Source: Arsenophonus sp046530785 (GTDB lineage Bacteria; Pseudomonadota; Gammaproteobacteria; Enterobacterales; Enterobacteriaceae). From it: 64,000 nt of DNA. Each line of letters starts with the position of its first letter. Position 1 is the first letter of the stretch. The stretch lies in the NCBI GenBank assembly GCA_046530785.1, contig JBHEQT010000001.1, positions 62,001 to 126,000 on the forward strand, in the 5' to 3' direction. The translations under genes and the position numbers were made by a program. Positions 31,186 to 41,540 of the stretch are shown here, in pieces. The notes under the pieces were generated by a model. The model worked only from the letters and a program-made list of their open reading frames with translations. It was not told the DNA's origin and did no database searches.

Positions 31186-33239
31186 GAGCTTTTTATTACT
31201 TATTTAACTTAGAAATAATTTAACTTTTAATTTTTGTTTAACAGATAAAAATTAATTTCTCTTTCTTAATTTTATTTAATAAATTTTATCATTTCTTTTT
31301 TCTTATAAATCTCTAAATACGTACGATGGCGTATAAATTTTTAATAAATAAATAAATTAGTTATTACCATAAACTATTAATCTATTGATAATAATACTAA
31401 TTATATTAATAATATTATTATATAATGATATTAATTATCTTGAATTCTATTATTCATAAAATGAATTATTATTGGATCGAAAGAAAGTCTATAGTTTTTA
31501 ATATTAACTAAATTGAAAAATTAGGGAAATTATAATTTCTATTATTTTATTGTAATTTACATAATGGTAACATAATTATAAATCCGGTATATTTATAATT
31601 TTATGCTATTTTAATAAAAATCCAAAGAGACTGGAGAAAAACTACCTTTAACTATATAAAGAAAAGGATATTAATTGAAATTTTCAAAAAAAAATGAATT
31701 ACATTATGATATAATTAATATAAATTTTTTATTGTTAACTAAATTTAAATAGTCAACAAAATAATAAAAACTACATTTATTATTTCATATTTAAATAGAC
31801 GCTTTGCTTGTTTTTTTTAACGAGATTTTATTTTTTTATATAAAAACTTTTAAATTTATTAGCAGAAATATTATTTTATTTTACAAATATTAATAATATT
31901 GAATATTAATTAAAATCCATAATAATTAATTAGATATTAATGCTTTTATATAAATATCTATAATGCTAATTCATGTCGATAATATGAATAGATAAATTAC
32001 TTTAAAGAATGATGTTGGTATTGATATTATATTCTAAGTTCTATTTAATAATAGTTAAATAATCTGAATTTTTTATAAAGAATCTGATTCTCTTAAAAAT
32101 TTTTTATTGTAATAATTTTTCAATGATGAATATTAGTAAATCTACTTTATTTGTAAAGATTATATAAATTTCTTTTATTAAAGTAATAAATAAGAATTTA
32201 TTAATGATAGTTTTTACTATCAAGTTATCTAGAAGATATAAGAAATAATATTTCTAAAGAAATATTCACTATAAAGTATATAGAGAATTTATTGATTTTA
32301 GTGATAAATAAATAATAATGAAATATTAACGATAGCTAAAAGATTTAATTATAAAAACTTACATTCAATTATTTCAGTATTAGTATACCTTATATAGAAT
32401 TCTTTCTTTTCAATAAAAGCTCATTTTTATTTTTATAGAAATTTCTAAATATTTTATATAAACTATAAAATAAGATTACAAAAACTTATTTTTATAAATA
32501 ATAAAATTATTTATTATTAATATTCTGGATTATTTTTATTTTTCAGCTTAACTAATAATTTAAATAACTATTTTAAAATTTTTTATCAATTTATTGAAAT
32601 TATTAGAAATAAAACTGCTTGAACTATCTTTAGTTTTGTGATCTTAATAGCTTTTAATAAAGGATCTAAAATTAAATACTTATTTAAATATAATTAAAAT
32701 ACTTAATTATAAAAAGTAATTAATAATATAAAAATTAATTTTTATATTTGTACTAAAATAATGAATAATGGTTTTTAGTATACTTCTGATCTAGATATAT
32801 AAAATATCTCATAATAATAAAATTAAAAAAATTAACTATAAAATAGGATACTTAATCTAATACTAAAAAAGATAAAATCTTTCCATGGAAAAGAAAGATA
32901 TTTCAACTTTAAATATTCTTTCATTTTGTATTTAAAACTTATTGAATTAATTAAAATATCTATGAAGAATTTAATTCTATATTAGCCTATATAATAGGCT
33001 TTATATTAGGAACAATTATAATTAGATAATAAAATTATACCACAAAAGGAATTTATTCAATAATATTTGAGTACGAAAAGAAATAATAAATTATTATCTA
33101 TGCTTAATAGATTAGTGAAAAATTCAATTTCACTGGAAATATTAAATTATTCTATGAACTATAATCTTAAAGGATGATAGACATTAGAATAATTTAGGAT
33201 TATATAGGAATTTGGGGAATATCCTATAAAATTTTATAG

Positions 33240-33890
33240 AAAAAATTGTTTATTTCTTTAAATAGATAGAAAAATAAGAAAATGGTAAAGAGGGGAATTG
33301 TTTAAATATTTTATATAGATAAGGAAAGGGAAGTTAACTTTGATAATATAAACTTAAATTATTTTAGATTTATAAATTTGCTAATTATCCTCTATAGATC
33401 GGAAAAATCCTAGTCTATTTTTGTATTTATAATTATAGTTTTAAAATTATTCAATCAAAAAGAACAAGATTTATATTGTTCTTTCTCAATTGAACAATGA
33501 ACATCAGGAAAACTTTTAAAATAATTAGAATTTATAATTTTTTAAATTATATTTTTGAAAATATTAAAAATTTGAAAATATATACAACACAAAGTATGTT
33601 TTCCCAATTTATTATTATCTATCTTTACAAATTATATTAATAATCTTAATAACTTTTCATATTTCAAATAGATAGCTCCTTATAGTATAATAATATAAAA
33701 GTTATTTTTAGACTAAAAATGTTATTTTAATTATTCTTAGATAAATTTTCCTAAATATAATTAATACTTTTTTAAAAAGTTTAAAGATAATAATCTTCAT
33801 GAATAATTAGCTATAGTAAATTTTAATGATTAAGATCGATAAATCTTTTCTTATAAAGAAGTAAAAGTAAATATAGATATATTATTTGAG
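33240..33890 (+). pseudogene. epmA: Possible ghost of epmA (EF-P lysyltransferase)
   Basis: In E. coli epmA converges on mscM, so its ghost is expected here on the plus strand. KRGIV at 33288-33302 resembles DRGVLEV of EpmA, and SFSIEQ at 33480-33497 resembles SFRNEE of the class-II synthetase motif 2. The spacing between the two (63 codons) is within two codons of the intact enzyme, and LEF soon after stands where MLEW should. The residue matches are few and the 3' half is unreadable, so the call relies on position and spacing. Confidence 0.33.
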
Positions 33891-33907
33891 GATTATAACT
33901 TTTAAAA

Positions 33908-33949
33908 TAGTCAATAATAAATTTAATGTATTAAATTTATTATTGACTA
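33908..33949 (-). terminator. Hairpin after mscM, likely terminator of psd-mscM
   Basis: A 20-bp perfect stem (33908-33927 with 33930-33949, arm beginning TAGTCAATAATAAATTTA) with a 2-base loop lies 70 bases past the mscM stop. On the minus strand it is followed by TTTTAAA. It is long, AT-only in most of its length, and could serve both strands. Confidence 0.5.
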
Positions 33950-34018
33950 AAAATTAAATTTATTTTTCCTAGCTAGTATTTATTTAAATAACGAAAGTTT
34001 TTTAGAATTTATAATTCT

Positions 34019-37000
34019 TTAACTTTTCTTTTCTGGTTTCGGTTTTATTGTATTTTTTATTTTATTTTTTAATAAATTGTTAGTATTTATATCAATTTTG
34101 CATTGAAATGGAGAAAATGGTAACGTAATTCCATGTTGCGCAAAATTGATTAATATATTTTGATGAATTTCATGACGAGCAGGCATTCGATGTCCCATTT
34201 CTGCTACATAAATACGTAATTCAAAGATTTGAATACCTTGCTGTAAATCAACAAGATATACTTCAGGTGCCGGATTAGTTAAAATCATCCTAGTTTTTTC
34301 GATAGCATTCAGTAAAATTTGATTGATCTTATCACTATCTATTTCAGCAGGTGCTGGAATAGATAAAACAATACGAGTAATTGTATCAGACAATGACCAG
34401 TTAATAAATTGTTCTGTAATAAATGCCTTATTAGGAACAATAATTTCTTTTCGATCCCAATCTGTTAACGTTGTTGCCCTAGTATTAATTTTTGTTATGC
34501 TTCCTGTTAATTCACGAATAGTAACGGTATCACCAATACGAATTGGTTTCTCAAATAAAATCATTAAACCAGAAATAATATTAGCAAAAATTTCTTGTAG
34601 ACCAAAACCTAGCCCAACACCCATCGCAGCAATTAACCATTGTAATTTTGACCATTCAATACCAAGCATCGAAAATCCGATTAAGCCACCTATAAGAGAA
34701 ATAGTATATTTAGTTAAAGTAGTGATTGCATAGCCTGTTCCTGGAGTTAAATCAAGGTGCTGTAATAAGACAAGTTCTAATAATGCTGGTAAATTTCTAA
34801 TTAATTGTGTAGTAACTATAATAATAAAAATAGTAATAAATAAAGAGCTAAGGGTAATGGATTGAATGGTATCTACGCCATTGACAGAAGTAGTTACATT
34901 CCAAAGTTGGATGTTTTCCAGAAAAGAGAAAGCTGAATGTAGTTCGGACCAAATTAAAATTAATGAAACTAACGCTATCATGGTTAGAATGGAGCGAACT
35001 AGCCCAAGGGATTGTGCGCTTATTGTATCTAAGTCAATCGTAGTTTCTTCAACATCAACTAATCCTTCACCACTACTATTAATATTAGTGTCACCTTCAT
35101 CTTTTGCTCGTTGAGCGAGAATATTAGCGCGACGCTGTTTTGCTCTTTCAAAAGCAATTTTTCGCCGTTGAATAAACATCCATCGACGAATAATGTGATA
35201 AATAATCAGTAAAAAAAACCATATTGCAACAGAAGTTTCTAGTCTAACTAAAAGTTCTTGAGATGTTGAAAGGTAACCCAACAATGATGCAAATGCAGAA
35301 AAAATTGGAGCTATAATTAATAATAACCATAATATATTATTAATTTTATTTTCACCCGAACCATGGCGATCTAAATAAAGAGGCACACCTACCCGTTTGA
35401 GATTATGTGTAATCAAACTTAAAGCAATACAGAGTAATAAAAAGCATAATCTACCTAAACTTGTTGCAAATTCACGATCGTTATAATATTCAAATGTAAT
35501 CAAAGCCATCATCAATGGTACTATGACAAAAATTGATAATTGATAATAACGCATTGCTTTTTTTACATTTTCTTCTAACCAACCAAAATGAGAAATAAAT
35601 AATCCGTTTGGCATAGCAAAAGTAGCACTAATCATAAAAATCCATAAAACTGGTGTTGTCGCTCTAACTCCAGATCCAATAGCAGTAGCCATTGGAAATT
35701 GCCAAACGCTTTGTAGGCTGAAACCAATTGCTGACCATAAAATGGGTAAAGGAAGTGCGATAAGAATTGACCAAAATACGGTTCGTAAAGTTAGAGCAAA
35801 GTGATCCTGGGTTACTTTACCAATTCGTGCACTAGCGCGAAGAAGAAAATTATTATAGTGTTGATGTGTACTAATGCTAAAAATTACAATAATAGCAGAA
35901 GAGAGGAGATATAACAAAGTATTCTGAGTAGAAAAGATAACTTTTATTGCGCCACTAAGTTGAGATAAAGTATCTAATGATAGTAAGCGAGTCAAATCTT
36001 TTACTATCATAATTGGATAATTAAGATTTATAGGATCAGTATCGGCAATCCAGAACATATAACGATGAGTCGCATCTTTAATATCTGTTAATGCATCAGT
36101 TAGCTGAGTTACCTCAACATTAAGTTTAGTTAATTCCAATATTTCAACATCATAACTAGAAATTATTGAACTTAATAATTCTTTTTGAGCTTGAATAAGA
36201 GAATTATAAATTTCAGTTTGTTCTGACGTAAAATCTTTTATTTTGGATTGTTTTTCCTTGCTCTCTTTATTGTAAGAATTTAAATTCTCTAACATATCTT
36301 GATATTTAAGGCGATCAACTCGTTTCTCGATAATTTCTCTTTCAATTTGCTGATTTTTTGGAATTTCTGGCAAATGATATAACTGTGCTCGTAATGCTTC
36401 ACCCAAAGCACTTGAACCGCTTAACCATTGAGCTTGCTCACGAATCATCCAAAGCGCTTGACGAACAGTTAATATATCGTTAGAAGTTTGTCGTTGTCTT
36501 TTTTCAATATCATTTATTCTATATGCTTGTTCATTAAGTCTTTGTGATAAATTACGATTTAATTGCAATTGTTCTGTTAAAAATTTTGGAAGTTCCCCTC
36601 CTCCTTGAGAGGCTAATATTTCAATATGTTTAAGTGTTAGTTCTGCTTTCTGTTGACGTTGAAAATTTAGATGATCTCGTAATTGTTGAAGTTCTTGATT
36701 AATTCTCTGATAACGTTTTTTAAAAAGTTTAATGCGTAAGCGTGTAATTTCTTGGCGGTTATTGGCTGAAAGTTGTGCTATTTCTAATTCATTAGTTTTT
36801 GATTTTCTTGCTTTCACTTCTGTTTGTGCTAAATTATATTGTGCTTCAGATAAAGGAGAAATCGGAACATGAAGGGATTGTAGTCTTGCAATAGAGCTAG
36901 CAAGTAGTCGACGAGCTTCTAATAATTCTTGAGGTAATGTTACAAGAGAATCGTTGATTTCCCGATTTCTATCCTGTTCTTTCTGAAGTTGTCTATCTTG

Positions 37001-37363
37001 TTCAAGTAATTGGCTACTAGCTTGAATAATACGTTGTTCAAGTTCAAGAGTAGTTATATTAACTGGTATACTAATTATTTTGTTAGTTTCAATAAGAAAT
37101 TGTTTTTGTAATTCTTTTATTATTTTAGGAAAATTATCAATTGCTTCCTGATAATCACGGATTTTTATCTCTGATTCTTTAATCTCTGATAACCAATTTA
37201 GAGCACCTTGTAATGTTTGAATAATCTCTATATTTTTTGCATTTTTATTTATTTCAAGTTGTTTAATCTCTTTTTTAATTTGTATTTCATTAAGATTAGT
37301 AGCTGAAAATGCAGGTATAGTGATAAATGAAAAACTAAATAAAATGAAGGCTATCAGGTGCAC
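34019..37363 (-). CDS. mscM: Mechanosensitive channel MscM (YjeP)
   Basis: MscM is a large MscS-superfamily channel that opens on membrane tension and releases solutes under osmotic downshock. The 1114-residue protein matches E. coli YjeP (1107) along its length. It has a signal peptide (cleavage after about FSA at residue 20) and a long periplasmic coiled-coil region to about 480 (for example QLSANNRQEITRLR). About eleven membrane spans follow, then the MscS core with GVGLGFGLQEIFANIISG (pore-lining helix) and FEKPIRIGDTVTIRELTGS in the beta domain. The start is GTG at 37363. It lies 72 bases downstream of psd, the conserved psd-mscM pair. Keeping so large a gene intact suggests a real need for osmotic protection. 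Confidence 0.96.
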   Translation of the reverse strand: MHLIAFILFSFSFITIPAFSATNLNEIQIKKEIKQLEINKNAKNIEIIQTLQGALNWLSEIKESEIKIRDYQEAIDNFPKIIKELQKQFLIETNKIISIPVNITTLELEQRIIQASSQLLEQDRQLQKEQDRNREINDSLVTLPQELLEARRLLASSIARLQSLHVPISPLSEAQYNLAQTEVKARKSKTNELEIAQLSANNRQEITRLRIKLFKKRYQRINQELQQLRDHLNFQRQQKAELTLKHIEILASQGGGELPKFLTEQLQLNRNLSQRLNEQAYRINDIEKRQRQTSNDILTVRQALWMIREQAQWLSGSSALGEALRAQLYHLPEIPKNQQIEREIIEKRVDRLKYQDMLENLNSYNKESKEKQSKIKDFTSEQTEIYNSLIQAQKELLSSIISSYDVEILELTKLNVEVTQLTDALTDIKDATHRYMFWIADTDPINLNYPIMIVKDLTRLLSLDTLSQLSGAIKVIFSTQNTLLYLLSSAIIVIFSISTHQHYNNFLLRASARIGKVTQDHFALTLRTVFWSILIALPLPILWSAIGFSLQSVWQFPMATAIGSGVRATTPVLWIFMISATFAMPNGLFISHFGWLEENVKKAMRYYQLSIFVIVPLMMALITFEYYNDREFATSLGRLCFLLLCIALSLITHNLKRVGVPLYLDRHGSGENKINNILWLLLIIAPIFSAFASLLGYLSTSQELLVRLETSVAIWFFLLIIYHIIRRWMFIQRRKIAFERAKQRRANILAQRAKDEGDTNINSSGEGLVDVEETTIDLDTISAQSLGLVRSILTMIALVSLILIWSELHSAFSFLENIQLWNVTTSVNGVDTIQSITLSSLFITIFIIIVTTQLIRNLPALLELVLLQHLDLTPGTGYAITTLTKYTISLIGGLIGFSMLGIEWSKLQWLIAAMGVGLGFGLQEIFANIISGLMILFEKPIRIGDTVTIRELTGSITKINTRATTLTDWDRKEIIVPNKAFITEQFINWSLSDTITRIVLSIPAPAEIDSDKINQILLNAIEKTRMILTNPAPEVYLVDLQQGIQIFELRIYVAEMGHRMPARHEIHQNILINFAQHGITLPFSPFQCKIDINTNNLLKNKIKNTIKPKPEKKS

Positions 37364-37435
37364 AATATAATTCCTAAGATAAAATTATTCAGACGAATAT
37401 GTTTAATTTTTGGGATTAATATATTACTAAATATT

Positions 37436-38302
37436 TTAGTAAATTGATTCTGCTAGTAATTCACCTACTCGAGTAACGATTCCTTGTTCTAGAGCAGAAT
37501 TAAGTTTTATATAGTTAGGTTCAAATAGGTTAATAACGGTTGAACCTATTTTAAACTTTCCCATTTCTTCACCTTTTTTCAAATAAACTGCACCTGTATT
37601 ATTTTTTTCCGGATAAGTCCATCGTTTAATAACACCTTCACGTTCATAGTTAAAACAACCAAACCAGTTAATATCTATACTTCCTACAATTGTTGCACCT
37701 ATTAAAATTTGTGCCATTTTTTTAACCGGTGTATCAAAAATACAAATTAGACGTTCATTACGAGTAAAAATATTAGGAACGTTTTTTACAGATGATTGAT
37801 TAACGGAAAAAAGATCACCAGGAATATAAATCATTTCAGTTAAAAATCCGTCACAAGGCATATGGACACGATGATAGTCACGTGGAGATAAGTAAATGGT
37901 TATAAATAATCCATCACGAAAGTTATTAGCCAGTATATAATTACCTCCTAATAATTTTGTTAAACTGTAAGAATAACCTTTAGCTTGTAAAATTTGATCA
38001 TCAACAATTAATCCTAATTGGGTTATTACACCATCGGCAGGTAAAGAAAGTTGTTTGTCCTCTTTAACAATAGGACGAACATTTTCTTTTAATGAGCGAG
38101 TAAAAAATTCATTAAAGGTAGAATAAGATGAAAATTCTCTTTCTTTGGCTTCTGTCATATCAACTTTATAAAATTTAGCAAAGATCTTAATCATTAATTG
38201 AGTAAATGCACCCAATTTTTGATTCGAAATCCAACCCGCTAATTGTGTTAATAGTTGTTTTGGTAACAGATATTGTAATTTAATTTTTATTTTTTTTAGC
38301 AA
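37436..38302 (-). CDS. psd: Phosphatidylserine decarboxylase Psd
   Basis: Psd makes phosphatidylethanolamine from phosphatidylserine at the inner membrane. It is a pyruvoyl enzyme that cleaves itself. The 288-residue proenzyme keeps the charge-relay residues Asp90 (LPADGV) and His147 (DYHRVHMP) and the self-cleavage serine Ser254. The cleavage motif reads FKIGSTVINLF, with Ile in place of the usual Leu of LGST. It ends at about residue 288, lacking the C-terminal tail of the 322-residue E. coli protein; that tail is variable and not catalytic. The start appears to be TTG (38300-38302), which reproduces the family N-terminus and has AGAGG upstream. The rsgA ghost lies upstream, as in E. coli. 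Confidence 0.95.
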   Translation of the reverse strand: MLKKIKIKLQYLLPKQLLTQLAGWISNQKLGAFTQLMIKIFAKFYKVDMTEAKEREFSSYSTFNEFFTRSLKENVRPIVKEDKQLSLPADGVITQLGLIVDDQILQAKGYSYSLTKLLGGNYILANNFRDGLFITIYLSPRDYHRVHMPCDGFLTEMIYIPGDLFSVNQSSVKNVPNIFTRNERLICIFDTPVKKMAQILIGATIVGSIDINWFGCFNYEREGVIKRWTYPEKNNTGAVYLKKGEEMGKFKIGSTVINLFEPNYIKLNSALEQGIVTRVGELLAESIY

Positions 38303-38369
38303 AATAACCTCTATCTTAAATTAGAATTTAATTGGTTATATTAAAAATAACCATCGTATTATATCTATA

Positions 38370-39420
38370 AATTCCTATAGTTATGTTTATAAGAATTTTA
38401 CTATAAATAAGTCCTAAATATTTTACTTTTCTATATTTTCTAAAATTCTAGAATATTATTGCAAAATTAATTTTTTATCTTTCCAACTAATTACTGTTTT
38501 GATAATAAATTATATTTAGTAGAGTATATAAATACTTACAATTCTGAAATTTACAACATCCAAAATATTGTCTAAATTTAATAAAACATTTAGTTATTTC
38601 TTTTTTATATAATATGATCAAAAATCCCTGATTTTGGGGGAATTAAATAAGATTTCCTCCATTTTAATAAATGGTAAAACTAGAGTTTTTTGTGTCTTTG
38701 ACCTAATTTTTGAATTATTCAATATTTAATTTATTAAAAATTTCTCTTCATTGTTATAACTATTAAGTTTTAAAGTAAGATAAGACACTTACCAAAACCA
38801 AATTATCCAACAAAATAAATATTTTCTCTATTAGGGATCTCAATCAGTATTTTATCCATTTTATTAATTTTGCTAAAGATTTCTGAAACTACATACCCCT
38901 TATATCATAATAAATTTCATTATTTTATTTACTTCATTTTTATTTTTTTTATTGAATAAATTCAATTTTATTCAAAATAATAATTGTTATAATATTAAAT
39001 ATTTCGAAGGAAAAAAGTTAAATTATAATCAATAATATTTGATTATAATTTAGTTAAGATTATTGAAACAATGATCAAATGATTAATATTAGTAGAATTA
39101 GAGATGAGTTCCTGATAATACAATCAAGGGAGAGTTCAATATTAATATTTTTCATAAATTATTTCTATATTACACTTCTAAATTTTATATAAAACTTTTA
39201 TGGTTACCAGTAAAGATTATAAATAATACGATCACCTATTAGTTATAGGTGATCATTCAAAGAATAATACAGTCGTTAAATATTATTTTGATTTATCTTG
39301 ATATCTAGATAATTACAAAAAAAGATAATAACTAATCTATTTAGAGAAATAAAAATTTCTTCATAATTACTTTTGATAATATTGTTTTTATTTTAATTTA
39401 ATGGATTTGTATCTATTTCA
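38370..39420 (-). pseudogene. rsgA: Ghost of ribosome small-subunit GTPase gene rsgA
   Basis: Read on the minus strand, the eroded sequence aligns with RsgA (YjeQ). INHLIIVSIILTKL.SNIIDYNL (about 39090-39020) matches [31 protein letters not shown] (about 38960) matches VLNKIDLL, the G4 motif. NIYFVG.FGFGKCLILL (38820-38780) matches ISIFAGQSGVGKSSLLN, the Walker A loop. NSKIRSKTQKT (about 38720) matches NSGLGQHTTT, the switch region, and NSPKIRDF matches DSPGVREF, the G3 motif. Stops are numerous. It lies between psd and orn, exactly the E. coli order. RsgA matures the 30S decoding centre. Confidence 0.9.
39230..39254. repeat. 10-bp GC-richer hairpin between rsgA ghost and orn
   Basis: GATCACCTAT and ATAGGTGATC pair perfectly around TAGTT. 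It is conspicuous against the AT background, but there is no T-tract. It lies within or just upstream of the 5' end of the rsgA ghost and 330 bases before orn. Its role is unknown. Confidence 0.5.
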
Positions 39421-39585
39421 GCTGTTGTTGATCTTTTATAATTTTTTTAATCACCTAATCTCTACTTATTTATTATTTTATTAACATAATTCATCATTAA
39501 TGAACAATTTTCAATTGTGGTTTTAAAAAAATATTATACACTAAATGTTGTATTTTATAAGTTTAAAATTAAAATCAGGATAAGT

Positions 39586-40128
39586 ATGCTATATAGTGAA
39601 AATAATTTGATTTGGATAGATTTAGAAATGACTGGATTAGATCCGGAACAGAATCGGATTATTGAGATAGCAACAGTAGTAACTGATTCTAATTTAGATA
39701 TCTTATCTGAAGGACCATTGATTGCCATTCATCAATCTCAGAAACAGTTACTTATGGATGAGTGGAATGTTAAAACTCATACTGAGAGTGGATTGATTGA
39801 TAGAGTTAAATCTAGTCAATATGATGAAAAAAAGGCAGAGTTAGTTACAATTTCTTTTTTAGAAAAGTGGTTGCCTATAGGAGTTTCACCTATTTGCGGT
39901 AATAGTATTGCTCAAGATCGTCGTTTTTTATTTAAATATATGCCTAAATTAGAAAAATACTTTCATTACCGTTATTTAGATGTTAGCACTTTAAAAGAGT
40001 TAATACGACGATGGAAACCTGATATATTATTAGGTTTTACAAAAAAAAATACACATCAACCTTTAGAAGATATACAGGAATCTATTGCAGAATTATCTTA
40101 TTATCGTCAACAATTTATCAATCTTTAA
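39586..40128 (+). CDS. orn: Oligoribonuclease Orn
   Basis: Orn degrades 2-5-mer RNA to mononucleotides, the last and essential step of RNA turnover. It is a DEDDh exonuclease. The 180-residue protein (E. coli 181) has Asp12 and Glu14 in WIDLEMTGLD, the second aspartate in GNSIAQDRRFL, the DVSTLKEL block, and histidine/aspartate of the third motif in HQPLEDIQESI. I start it at ATG 39586 (MLYSENNLIW), with AGGA 5 bases upstream. A longer in-frame reading from 39517 adds 23 residues without counterpart. It stands alone, divergent from the rsgA ghost. Confidence 0.96.
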   Translation: MLYSENNLIWIDLEMTGLDPEQNRIIEIATVVTDSNLDILSEGPLIAIHQSQKQLLMDEWNVKTHTESGLIDRVKSSQYDEKKAELVTISFLEKWLPIGVSPICGNSIAQDRRFLFKYMPKLEKYFHYRYLDVSTLKELIRRWKPDILLGFTKKNTHQPLEDIQESIAELSYYRQQFINL

Positions 40129-41540
40129 ATTCTATTATGATTATACTTATCATGAATAATTAATAATCATAATTATTATATAATTAACATTTAAATTAAA
40201 AAGATTTAATACTTAAAACTTTTCTAATTAAAATTTTCAGATAGATTCGAAATTTATAATTTGATTGAGTAATATTATTGTTATAAATATTAGTAGAATA
40301 GCTATCTCTTTATAGAAAAGAGATATCTTTCTAATCTTAAGAGAAGTCAATCTCATTTTTATTTTAAATTTTTTTTTAATATCATAGTTATTATGAATTA
40401 AGGTGTTTTAATTTTATTCTTTTAAGATTTTCTTTTAGCTTTTCATCACGAAATCTTTCCTGATGATCCATTGGTAATAATTTATTAGAAAATTTTATTT
40501 AATTAAAAGAATAAAATGATTTCTTTTATAAAACTTCCTATTTTAAAATAGGAGAGTAGATTTTTAAAATAACTGAAACTTTTGATTTATATATAATAAG
40601 ATCATAATTTTTAAGGATAAAGGAGGAGATCCCTAAAGCTTCCTTAATCTTGATAGATTTTATATCATTTTCTATTTTTTTAAGATGAAAAATCTTCACT
40701 CATTTTTAACAGAAAAATCCATTTTTGCATTAAAAATACATTTAAGATGAATTAGTATTTTTTACTTATATATAAGATTATTTATCTTATATATAAAATA
40801 TTATCTTTTATTTGCTAAAAGATTTAATAATTTACTTATTTATAATTAAATATTTATATCTAGAATATAATATTTGTTTTAACTCATTTTGCAGAAAAGT
40901 TATCAGAGAAGGTAAATATATTTTTATCTTTAATAATTAAAGATAATTTTTTATTAAATTTATTTAACTTTATTGAAATTATCAAATATCTTCGATAATT
41001 AATTATATAAGTTACTTTATAATAAATATATTTTTATATTATTCATAAGTAAGATTATAAAGTATCTAGTAGATAAGATCTAATCATTTATAATGAATTA
41101 AATGCAAAGGATTATTCTTTTTATAAAATTATTAACTTACTAATAAAAATATTTATAAAATATTCAAGCTATAAGAATTTTAGATAAAACATTTTTAATT
41201 ATTGGATATTTATCTATCACTTAATATGATATAGCTCCTTATTGGTAAGTGTATCAATTTTATTAATAAAATAAGTTTTAATTATTTAAAAGAAATTATT
41301 CATGATTTTATTTAAAAATAAGTTTTATTTTATTATTAATTATTAATTATATTATATAAGAAAAATTAAATTTTGATAAAAATAAGAACAAAAGATAAAA
41401 GATTATCTAGATAAATAATAAGAATAATTATAAAATTCGTTAAGAACAAATATATTTTTATATGTTTAGTCAGTAATAATTTTTTATGATTTTAATTCAT
41501 AAATTAGAATATTAAATAAAATTATAAAAGTGGTTCTTTT
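40129..41540. other. 1.4-kb decayed stretch at the site of queG and nnr
   Basis: E. coli has three glycine tRNAs, queG (minus) and nnr here. None is readable, and an intact queG plus nnr would need about 2.7 kb, so bases have been deleted. A minus-strand open stretch at 40391-40493 is the only protein-like island (text such as KLLPMDHQERFRDEK); I cannot identify it and it does not match the QueG C-terminus. A possible weak hairpin follows orn (10-bp arms, 40136-40173). Confidence 0.5.

Larger units (their letters stand above)
25786..33200. other. 7.4-kb desert containing a rearrangement junction
   Basis: No gene is recognisable. On the left lies the uvrD-corA region (about 86 min in E. coli), on the right the mscM-psd region (about 94 min), so an ancestral inversion, transposition or large deletion ended somewhere here. 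I could not read ghosts of corA-side neighbours (rarD, pldA, recQ) or of frdABCD on the mscM side. The desert holds several hairpins: terminator-like ones at 26053-26069, 26239-26256 and 31164-31185, and longer symmetric ones at 26499-26532 and 29020-29047. An apparent 66-codon ORF at 27659-27859 looks like chance. Confidence 0.6.

Noticed and set aside
34323..35114. Plus-strand ORFs inside mscM
   Set aside because: Antisense shadows of the strongly conserved mscM gene; no independent support.
39019..39053. 14-bp inverted repeat in the rsgA interval
   Set aside because: It falls within the readable NIIDYNL part of the rsgA ghost and is AT-only; probably incidental to coding sequence.
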